Source: Methanobacteriota archaeon (lineage in GTDB: Archaea > Thermoplasmatota > DTKX01 > GCA-020343715). From it: DNA of 19,156 nt. The translations under genes were made by a program, and so were the position numbers. Below, piece by piece: positions 13,819 to 19,156 of this stretch. Numbering within the stretch: the first letter of the stretch is position 1; every line of letters starts with the position of its first letter. The notes below the pieces were generated by a model. The model made no database searches. It was not told the DNA's origin and saw only the letters and a list, made by a program, of their open reading frames with translations. Location: assembly GCA_030594725.1 (NCBI GenBank), contig JAUVEQ010000011.1:1-19156 (forward strand). Reading direction: 5' to 3'.

Positions 13819-14208
13819 TCAACCCTTCCAGGCCTTCAGCACGGCCTGGGCCTTCTCCATGTCGTCGGCGGTGAAGGCCACCTCCGTCATCCCGCCCTCC
13901 CGGCTGAGCATGTATATGCTCTGGATGAGGACCATCCGGCGGGCGAGTCGCCTGGTCAGCTTGGCGATCTCGCCGGGCCTGTCGTGGATCACCACCGAGA
14001 GGGCCTCCCTCTCGGAGAAGGTGGCCTTCTTCTTGACCAGGGTCCCTCGTGTGGTGGCCTCGTCGTCGGTGATGATCTTGACCACGATGTTGTTGCCGGT
14101 GGTCTCCGATGAGATGCCACGGATGCTCACGCCGTTCTGGGCGAGAGCCTCGGCGATCCCCGCTATGGCGCTGGGCTTCTTGGAAAGCTGGATATCGAAC
14201 TGTTTCAC
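13819..14208 (-). CDS. Double ACT-domain protein
   Basis: This 129-aa protein consists of two ACT domains (about 1-55 and 68-127), a fold that binds amino acids and regulates metabolism. The first begins FDIQLSKKPSAIAGIAEAL and the second SVVIHDRPGEIAKLTRRL, both with the typical ligand-site turn before the first helix. No enzymatic or DNA-binding domain is attached, as in archaeal COG4747-type proteins. I chose the GTG at 14208, with GGGAGGAGT just upstream on the minus strand; an in-frame ATG at 14241 lacks such a site. The ligand is unknown. Tryptophan genes 2 kb away make an aromatic amino acid possible, but there is no direct evidence. Confidence 0.8.
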   Translation of the reverse strand: MKQFDIQLSKKPSAIAGIAEALAQNGVSIRGISSETTGNNIVVKIITDDEATTRGTLVKKKATFSEREALSVVIHDRPGEIAKLTRRLARRMVLIQSIYMLSREGGMTEVAFTADDMEKAQAVLKAWKG

Positions 14209-14379
14209 GGCCACTCCTCCCAGGACCTCGGTTGGACCCACTGACAGACCCTCGGCTGAGCCTGCCGTCTCGCTTGGTCAATACGGGTGGATCCTCCCGG
14301 GTCCCTCCGCTATAGGGTTCGACTCGAGGCGATATGTAGTTTTCGCCTTCCCGGGTGGGAGGGGCGATCTATAGGTGAC

Positions 14380-14487
14380 CTATTTCCACAGGGTCCGCTT
14401 GTTGGACTTCCTCAGTACGCGCCAGCCCTTCTTCATATCCACGTAAGAGCTGCTGCACACCATCAGCCTCTGGGATGCATCCATCAT
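14380..14487 (-). CDS. 35-aa basic microprotein downstream of the CopG-type gene
   Basis: This 35-residue open frame reads MMDASQRLMVCSSSYVDM followed by a Lys/Arg/Trp-rich tail ending TLWK. Support is a perfect ribosome site, GGGAGGTGAG at 14495-14504 (minus strand), seven bases before the ATG. The stop codon of the upstream CopG-type gene lies inside that site, so the two would be translationally coupled. The protein has two tryptophans, nine Lys/Arg residues and one cysteine, and no TM segment. I do not recognise it. A short nucleic-acid- or protein-binding peptide is possible. A chance frame cannot be excluded. Confidence 0.5.
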   Translation of the reverse strand: MMDASQRLMVCSSSYVDMKKGWRVLRKSNKRTLWK

Positions 14488-14495
14488 AGCAAGTC

Positions 14496-14888
14496 TCACC
14501 TCCCTCGTTCCTCTTGTTCGCCCTGGGGTCGGTCCGGGACACCGGGTTCCTGCTCTAACGACCTCTTGGCCTGCGCCTTGAGCTCCCTGATCTTGTCCAC
14601 CGTCGGCATCACGGCTGCGAAGAGGTCCTCTCGGGCCTTCATGCCCTCGCGCACGAAGAACGCGACCGCCTCGGACCGGCTCCTGAAGACCTCGAGCTCC
14701 ACCAGCGCATCCAGGCGGCTCAGGTCCTCGTCGTTGAGCCTGGTCATAACGGCATTGCCCCGGGCCCCCATCTTCTTGGACAGTTTCTGGTGGACCCTCT
14801 CGGAGATGTCCCTCTCCAGCTGTTCATCGAAATCATCCGATAAGGGGTCGTACCGCCCGCCACGCCGATTATCCCGCTTGTCTGTCAT
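14496..14888 (-). CDS. CopG/ribbon-helix-helix transcriptional regulator
   Basis: This 130-aa protein has a ribbon-helix-helix domain at about 45-88: the DNA-contacting strand NAVMTRLND, helix A EDLSRLDALVELE, the turn FRSRSE and helix B AVAFFVREGM. Charged, probably flexible arms flank it (1-42 rich in Asp/Arg/Lys; 110-130 rich in Glu/Gln/Pro), and a helical segment at 88-110 may extend the dimer. Such proteins bind palindromic operators as dimers and commonly repress their own promoter. The AT-rich divergent region just upstream holds an inverted repeat and tandem GTAAT repeats that could be its operator. GGAGAT lies about seven bases before the ATG at 14888. Confidence 0.82.
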   Translation of the reverse strand: MTDKRDNRRGGRYDPLSDDFDEQLERDISERVHQKLSKKMGARGNAVMTRLNDEDLSRLDALVELEVFRSRSEAVAFFVREGMKAREDLFAAVMPTVDKIRELKAQAKRSLEQEPGVPDRPQGEQEERGR

Positions 14889-14914
14889 CGGTCATATCTC
14901 CATTTTCGTATTAT

Positions 14915-14935
14915 GTAATTCGTAATAGGTAATCA
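14915..14935. repeat. Three tandem 7-bp GTAAT repeats
   Basis: GTAATTC, GTAATAG and GTAATCA follow one another without gaps between the divergent copG-type and NAD kinase genes. Three phased copies suit cooperative binding by ribbon-helix-helix dimers. The stretch is sharply AT-rich in a GC-rich window. Confidence 0.5.
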
Positions 14936-14955
14936 TCATATTTATAATTTATGAT
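14935..14955. promoter_or_regulatory. Inverted repeat over AT-rich divergent promoter (candidate operator)
   Basis: ATCATA (14935-14940) and TATGAT (14950-14955) form a perfect 6-bp inverted repeat around TTTATAATT, which can itself act as a TATA box on either strand. A regulator bound here would block TBP. Placement next to the CopG-type gene suggests autoregulation and perhaps control of the NAD kinase gene. Confidence 0.5.
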
Positions 14956-15067
14956 ACGTGTGTCTAACAGAGGTGGGGAACCATCGCAAGGAGGATGGAA
15001 AGGGTTATCGCCGACCGAAGCTTCCTGTGCCCCCGTGGAGGAACAGGAGATAGACGGAAGGTCAATC

Positions 15068-16219
15068 GTGGGCCTGGTGCTCAATCCCGTCGCGGGGATG
15101 GGAGGCCGCGTCGGCCTCAAGGGCACCGATGGGGCCGACATGCTCACCATGGCCCTGGGAAGGGGTGCCGAGCCCGTGTCCCCCGCTTGCATCCTGAGGT
15201 TCCTGGACCAGCTGGGGGATAGGGCCCGGGCCATCCAGTGGCTCACGTGCTCGGGCGACATGGGTGCCGACATCCTCATCGAGGCTGGCCTCCTCGAGGG
15301 CGATGACTTCAGCATCGCCTACCATGTTCCCGACCAGAGGGAGACCGGACCCGACGACACCCGCCGGGCGTGCAGGAAGATGCTCGACGCCGGTGTGGAC
15401 CTGCTCGTGTTCTGCGGTGGGGACGGCACGGCCCGGGACGTGCTCGAGGAGATCGGTGACGAGGCCGCCGTGGTCGGCGTTCCAGCCGGTGTCAAGATGT
15501 TCTCCGGGATATTCGCCGTCAGCCCAGAGGCCGCGGGGGAGATCATCGCAGCCCACCTTGAGGGCACATCCGAGGTGGGCGAGGGGGACGTGGTGGATGT
15601 GGACGAGGAGGCCTACCGTCGGGGTCAGCTGGCGGTCACACTCTTCGGGACGATGCGCGTGCTCCGGGTGCTGTCCCTCATCCAGGACGCCAAGCACGTC
15701 ACGCCCCTGGGCGACGAGAGCAAGGTACAGGACGCCATCGCCCGCTACGTGGTCGAGCTGCTGGAGGAGGAGGGAGACCCCATTACCATCCTCGGCGCCG
15801 GCACGACCGTGGAGGCGGTGGCCCGGAGGCTGGATGTTCCCAACACGCCCCTGGGCGTCGACGTCGTTCGAGGGGGCGAGGTGGTGGTCTCCGACGCCTC
15901 CGAGGAGGACCTGCTCCGGGTGCTGTCGACAGGCAAGGGCGAGGGGGCGAGGATCATCATGAGCCCCATAGGGGCCCAGGGTTTCCTCCTTGGCAGGGGC
16001 AACCAGCAGATCTCCCCGGCCGTCCTCGAGGCCGCGGGCGGTCCGGCCGCCCTCATGATAGTCGCGACCCCCCACAAGGTCCGCAGTGTCCCCGTCCTGC
16101 TGGTGGACACCGGGGACGGGGAACTGGACATGAGGCTCGCGGGGATGCGGCAGGTCATCTCGGGTTATCATGACGTCATCATGATGCGGGTCGAGGCCGC
16201 CTCGGCACCCACCGACTGA
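15068..16219 (+). CDS. Archaeal ATP-NAD kinase family protein (COG3199/AF2373 type)
   Basis: From the GTG at 15068 the product has 383 residues, near the normal size of this archaeal NAD kinase family. The N-terminus LVLNPVAGMGGRVGLKGTDG (3-22) and the nucleotide-binding CGGDGTARD (116-124) are diagnostic. NAD kinase makes NADP from NAD with ATP or polyphosphate, supplying the NADPH pool that a GltD-type enzyme would use. I chose 15068 because GGAAGGT (15056-15062) lies five bases upstream and the conserved fold starts at once. The ATG at 14951 would add 39 residues without family character and overlaps the likely TATA element. An in-frame GTG at 15035 is a third option. The stop lies six bases from that of the convergent trpB2. 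Confidence 0.82.
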   Translation: MGLVLNPVAGMGGRVGLKGTDGADMLTMALGRGAEPVSPACILRFLDQLGDRARAIQWLTCSGDMGADILIEAGLLEGDDFSIAYHVPDQRETGPDDTRRACRKMLDAGVDLLVFCGGDGTARDVLEEIGDEAAVVGVPAGVKMFSGIFAVSPEAAGEIIAAHLEGTSEVGEGDVVDVDEEAYRRGQLAVTLFGTMRVLRVLSLIQDAKHVTPLGDESKVQDAIARYVVELLEEEGDPITILGAGTTVEAVARRLDVPNTPLGVDVVRGGEVVVSDASEEDLLRVLSTGKGEGARIIMSPIGAQGFLLGRGNQQISPAVLEAAGGPAALMIVATPHKVRSVPVLLVDTGDGELDMRLAGMRQVISGYHDVIMMRVEAASAPTD

Positions 16220-16225
16220 CGGGGC

Positions 16226-17536
16226 CTACTCCTTCGTGAGGCCCAGCACCTTGTCGTAGCCGTACATGTCCATGAAGCCGTGGCCCGAGACGTTGAAGGC
16301 GATGACCTTCTCCTCGCCGGTCTCCTTGCAACGCTTCGCCTCGTCTATGGCGGCGCAGACGCCGTAGGCCGACTCTGGTGCGGGCAGGAATCCCTCGGTC
16401 CGCAGGAACAACTGGGCGTTCTGGAACACGTGCTTCTCGTCCTTGGGATACGCGACGGTGTCGATGTACCCCTCGTGGCGCAGCAGGCTCAGGATCGGAG
16501 AGGCTCCGTGGTACCGGAGGCCGTCGCCGTAGATGGGCTCCATCCGGGTCTCGTGACCCAGGGTCATCATCTTGAGCATCGGGGTCAGGCCCGCGTGGTC
16601 GCCGAAGTCGTACGCGTACTCGCCCTGCATGTTGGGCGAGACCTCGGACTGGGCCGCGACGAACTTGATGTCCTTGCCCTTGGTGAGGCGCTCTCCCATG
16701 AACGGGATGGTGAAGCCGCCGAAGTTGCTGCCGCCACCCAGGCACGAGAACATGATGTCGGGGTAGTCGTCCGCAAGCTCGAACTGCTTCTGGGTCTCCA
16801 GGCCGATGATGGTCTGGTGGAGGATGACGTGGTTGAGCACCGAGCCCAGGGTGTAGACGGCCTTTTCGTCATTGAGGGCGTCCTCGAGGCCCTCCGAGAT
16901 TGCGATGGCCAGGCTGCCGGGATCATCGGGGTCCTTGTCGTAGAGGGCCTTACCAGCCGCGGTCATCGGGCTGGGTGACGCATGGACGTCGGCACCGTAG
17001 AACTTCATGAGCTGGAGGCGCTCCTTCTTCCACCTGTGGACGGCGCGCACCCAGTAGACGGTGACGTCCAGGCCCACGACGGCGCATGCGTACGCCAGGG
17101 CAGTGCCCCACTGACCGGCGCCCGTCTCGGTGGTGATCCTCTCCATGCCCTGCTGCTTGGCGTAGTACGCCTGGGCCAGGGCGGTGTTCACCTTGTGGCT
17201 GCCCGTCGGGGAGTAGAACTCGGACTTGTAGTAGAGCCTCGCCGGGGTGCCCAGCTTCTCCTCCAGGGCCAGGGCGCGGAAGAGGGGGCGTGGTCGGCCC
17301 GCCTGACGGTACAGGTCCATCACGGGCTCGGGGATGTCGATCCAACTGTCCTCGGAGAACTCCTGCTTCAGGCACTCGCCTGCGAACAGCTTGGGAAGGT
17401 TCGCGAGCCGGGAGGGCTTGCCATCATCTGGGTCGATGTACGGAGGGAACTCCGTTGGAAGGTCCGGTAATATGTTGTACCACTGCTTTGGTATGTCGTC
17501 GATCGGTATGTTGAACTGGACTGATTTGTTGACCAT
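16226..17536 (-). CDS. trpB2: Tryptophan synthase beta chain, TrpB2 type
   Basis: This 436-aa PLP enzyme has the TrpB2 length and motifs: PLP lysine K115 in GSHKVNTAL, the catalytic segment ETGAGQWG (137-144, E137), the phosphate loop GGGSNFGG (267-274) and SGHG (417-420) near the end. TrpB2 condenses indole with serine or phosphoserine to tryptophan, or deaminates serine. It usually lacks the TrpA contacts of TrpB1, and no trpA is present here. The ATG at 17536 is chosen for AGAGGTG five bases upstream; an in-frame ATG at 17566 lacks a ribosome site. It lies downstream of tryptophanase on the same strand, separated by 121 bases with its own TATA box. Indole salvage next to an indole producer is the likely context. 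Confidence 0.92.
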   Translation of the reverse strand: MVNKSVQFNIPIDDIPKQWYNILPDLPTEFPPYIDPDDGKPSRLANLPKLFAGECLKQEFSEDSWIDIPEPVMDLYRQAGRPRPLFRALALEEKLGTPARLYYKSEFYSPTGSHKVNTALAQAYYAKQQGMERITTETGAGQWGTALAYACAVVGLDVTVYWVRAVHRWKKERLQLMKFYGADVHASPSPMTAAGKALYDKDPDDPGSLAIAISEGLEDALNDEKAVYTLGSVLNHVILHQTIIGLETQKQFELADDYPDIMFSCLGGGSNFGGFTIPFMGERLTKGKDIKFVAAQSEVSPNMQGEYAYDFGDHAGLTPMLKMMTLGHETRMEPIYGDGLRYHGASPILSLLRHEGYIDTVAYPKDEKHVFQNAQLFLRTEGFLPAPESAYGVCAAIDEAKRCKETGEEKVIAFNVSGHGFMDMYGYDKVLGLTKE

Positions 17537-17609
17537 CACTACACCTCTTATTCCTCTTCTCCCCACCAGAATGGTTCTACGAGAGGGGTGGGGGAAATGG
17601 ATTGGCTTC

Positions 17610-17617
17610 TAATAAAC
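17610..17617 (-). promoter_or_regulatory. Candidate TATA box for trpB2
   Basis: The minus strand reads TTTATTAG inside GGTTTATTAG, about 75 bases upstream of the ATG at 17536. Initiation near 17587 would leave a leader of about 50 bases. It suggests trpB2 can be expressed apart from tryptophanase. Confidence 0.5.
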
Positions 17618-17657
17618 CTTAGGGGCCGCCAGATACCTGCGGCGCTAACGAACGACA

Positions 17658-19052
17658 CTAGCTGTCGCACGAACCGATGCAGGGCTCGAGCTCCGCCGTG
17701 AAGTGCCTCAGGATCTTGGGGGCGCTGACGATCCTGTAGCCCGCCATCTCCTCGGCGCGCTCCAGGATCTTGCCCGCGGTGTCGGCAACGTGCTCCAGCT
17801 GGGAGATGGTGTAGACGCGCCTCGGCAGGGCAAGGCGGACCAGCTCCATCTCGGGGAACTTCATCTCGCCCGTTCCCGGGTCCGGGGCGGCGAACATGAG
17901 GGAGCCGATCTCCACGACGCGCACGCCTCCCCGCAGGTACATCTCCACGGTGAAGGCCTGCCCCGGGAACTCCTCCCTGGGGATGTGGGGGAGGGCCCGC
18001 TTGGCGTCCACGTAGACCGCGTGGGCGCCCGCCGGGGTCATGATGGGCACGCCCCGCTCCTGTAGGGCGTCGGCCAGGAACTTGGTGTGGTGGTACCGAT
18101 AGGAGAGGTAGTCCTCGTCCAGGACCTCCCGGAGGCCTATTGCCATGGCCTCCAGGTCGCGGCCGGCCAGGCCGCCGTAGGAGGGGAAACCCTCCACCAG
18201 GATGAGCTTCTGGGCCACCCGCTCGAAGAGCTTGGGGTCACGGACGGCCAGGAAGCCGCCGATGTTGACCATGCCGTCCTTCTTGGCCGACATGGTGGCG
18301 CCGTCCACGTACGAGAACATCTCGGTGACGATCTCCTGGATGGACTTGTCGGCATAACCCTCCTCGCGGAGCTTGATGAACCAGGCATTCTCGGCGAAGC
18401 GGCAGGCATCGAAGAAGATGGGGATGTTGTGCTCCCGGGCGACGATGCTGGACTCGCGGATGTTCGCCATGGACACCGGCTGCCCGCCGCCGGAGTTGTT
18501 GGTGATGGTGACGAAGATGGCCGGGATGTGTCCCGCGCCCACGTACTCGACGGTCTGGCGCAGCTTTTCCACGTCCATGTTGCCCTTGAAGGGGTGGTCC
18601 GACTCCAGGTCGAACAGCTCCTGGCTTGGCAGGTTGCGAGCCTCGGCCCCCTGGGCCTCCACGTTGGCCCGGGTGGTGTCGAAGTGCATGTTGTTGATGA
18701 CGATGTCCCCGGGCTTGCAGATGGTCGAGAACAGCACGTTCTCGGCGGCACGGCCCTGGTGGGTGGGCACGAAGTGCTCGAAGCCGAAGACGTCCCGGAT
18801 GGAGTCGGCCAGGGTGAAGTAGTTCCGGCACTGGGCGTACGACTCGTCCCCCATCATCAGGCCACCCCATTGGTTGGCGGACATGGCGGTGGTGCCGCTG
18901 TCCGTGAGGAGGTCGATGAACACGTCCTCGGCGGAGAGGCGGAACACGTTGTATCCCGCTTCCTTGATCTTCGCCTCGCGGACCTCGGGAGGGTGGAGCA
19001 TGATGGGTTCTACGACCTTGATACGGAACATCTCGGGCGGGGTGCGTGGCAT
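17658..19052 (-). CDS. tnaA: Tryptophanase
   Basis: This 464-aa PLP beta-eliminating lyase splits tryptophan into indole, pyruvate and ammonia. The PLP lysine is K258 in MSAKKDG, with the aspartate of FFDACRF at 215. The choice between tryptophanase and tyrosine phenol-lyase rests on two sites. VVEIG (379-383) has Ile where the phenol-lyase has its phenol-binding Arg, and RHFTAEL (449-455) has the tryptophanase His (His463 in E. coli) instead of Phe. Much of the C-terminal half (PSYGGLAGRD, RVYT) is otherwise shared by both. The start is the ATG at 19052, with an AGGAGGAGG site about nine bases upstream. The tail CIGSCDS carries two cysteines beyond the usual end. TrpB2 follows on the same strand. 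Confidence 0.93.
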   Translation of the reverse strand: MPRTPPEMFRIKVVEPIMLHPPEVREAKIKEAGYNVFRLSAEDVFIDLLTDSGTTAMSANQWGGLMMGDESYAQCRNYFTLADSIRDVFGFEHFVPTHQGRAAENVLFSTICKPGDIVINNMHFDTTRANVEAQGAEARNLPSQELFDLESDHPFKGNMDVEKLRQTVEYVGAGHIPAIFVTITNNSGGGQPVSMANIRESSIVAREHNIPIFFDACRFAENAWFIKLREEGYADKSIQEIVTEMFSYVDGATMSAKKDGMVNIGGFLAVRDPKLFERVAQKLILVEGFPSYGGLAGRDLEAMAIGLREVLDEDYLSYRYHHTKFLADALQERGVPIMTPAGAHAVYVDAKRALPHIPREEFPGQAFTVEMYLRGGVRVVEIGSLMFAAPDPGTGEMKFPEMELVRLALPRRVYTISQLEHVADTAGKILERAEEMAGYRIVSAPKILRHFTAELEPCIGSCDS

Positions 19053-19099
19053 TGTGCTTCGCCTCCTCCTGCTGGGCGGGCCGGGTTGGGGGCTTTTTG

Positions 19100-19109
19100 T
19101 TGATAAGGG
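19100..19109 (-). promoter_or_regulatory. Weak candidate TATA box for tnaA
   Basis: The minus strand reads CCCTTATCAA about 50 bases before the ATG at 19052, the right distance for a short leader. The match to an archaeal TATA box is modest. Confidence 0.3.
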
Positions 19110-19156
19110 TTGCTGTGGACCTGTGAGGCTAGATCAATCCGCTGGACGTCCCACAA

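Noticed and set aside
14305..14345. tRNA-like GGGTTCGACTCG in the gap near the ACT-domain gene
   Set aside because: It recalls a T-loop, but the flanking bases do not form a T-stem and there is no acceptor, D or anticodon arm on either strand.
14951..15067. Upstream ATG giving the NAD kinase a 39-residue extension
   Set aside because: The added residues lack family character, there is no ribosome site at 14951, and the codon overlaps the likely TATA and operator region.
15062..16171. 369-codon antisense frame over the NAD kinase gene
   Set aside because: Shadow frame rich in His and Gly, without ribosome site or motifs; the plus-strand frame has diagnostic NAD kinase motifs.
17658..19052. 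Tyrosine phenol-lyase as identity of the PLP lyase
   Set aside because: The phenol-binding Arg is Ile (VVEIG) and the C-terminal RHFTAEL has the tryptophanase His, so tryptophanase fits better.

Overview
The window (about 62% G+C by eye) most likely comes from a euryarchaeal-type archaeon, and the gene mix would suit an anaerobic member of the Thermoplasmatota. Archaeal signs are TATA-box promoters (the clearest is TATAAAAA at 3994-4001), purine-rich Shine-Dalgarno sites with many ATG/GTG overlaps, an AF2373/COG3199-type NAD kinase, a stand-alone KaiC-like ATPase, a TrpB2-type tryptophan synthase beta chain and a ribbon-helix-helix regulator. The lineage is inferred from gene content, because no rRNA or other marker gene is present.

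Layout. 1-2150 (+): two tandem BcrA/BcrD/HgdC-type [4Fe-4S] ATPases (the first cut by the window edge), translationally coupled to a small CcdA/UreH-like membrane protein. 2167-2838 (-): a zinc-ribbon protein of unknown role. 3011-3907 (+): a second CcdA/UreH-like membrane protein. 4115-12363 (+): one tightly packed ten-gene operon behind a strong TATA box. 12470-13183 (+): KaiC-like ATPase. 13184-14888 (-): MazG-like protein, double-ACT protein, an unlisted 35-aa microprotein and a CopG-type regulator. 15068-16219 (+): NAD kinase. 16226-17536 and 17658-19052 (-): TrpB2 and tryptophanase.

The centrepiece is the 8.2-kb operon. In order it encodes three Fe-S proteins with Tat-type N-termini (HdrC-like; rubredoxin-ferredoxin with an EF-hand-like loop; NapG-like ferredoxin), a membrane-anchored HdrC-like protein, an HdrB-like protein with two canonical CCG motifs, and a Cys-rich single-TM protein. 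Next come two paralogous multi-TM proteins of a family I do not recognise (one with a secreted CARDB-like domain), two tiny two-TM proteins that look like a second paralogous pair, and a NapH-like polyferredoxin fused to a GltD-type FAD/NAD(P)H oxidoreductase. No HdrA is present. My inference is a membrane-bound respiratory complex that passes electrons between cytosolic NAD(P)H or an HdrBC-type centre and Fe-S proteins outside the membrane, with the paralogous membrane pair as candidate ion- or quinone-handling subunits. I know of no described complex with this make-up.

The flanking genes fit aromatic-compound or amino-acid fermentation: ATP-driven activases of the 2-hydroxyacyl-CoA dehydratase/benzoyl-CoA reductase type, tryptophanase (Trp to indole, pyruvate and ammonia) and TrpB2 (indole plus serine or phosphoserine to Trp, or serine deamination). 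There is no gene-free stretch over 300 bases. I see no rRNA, tRNA, CRISPR array or insertion sequence.
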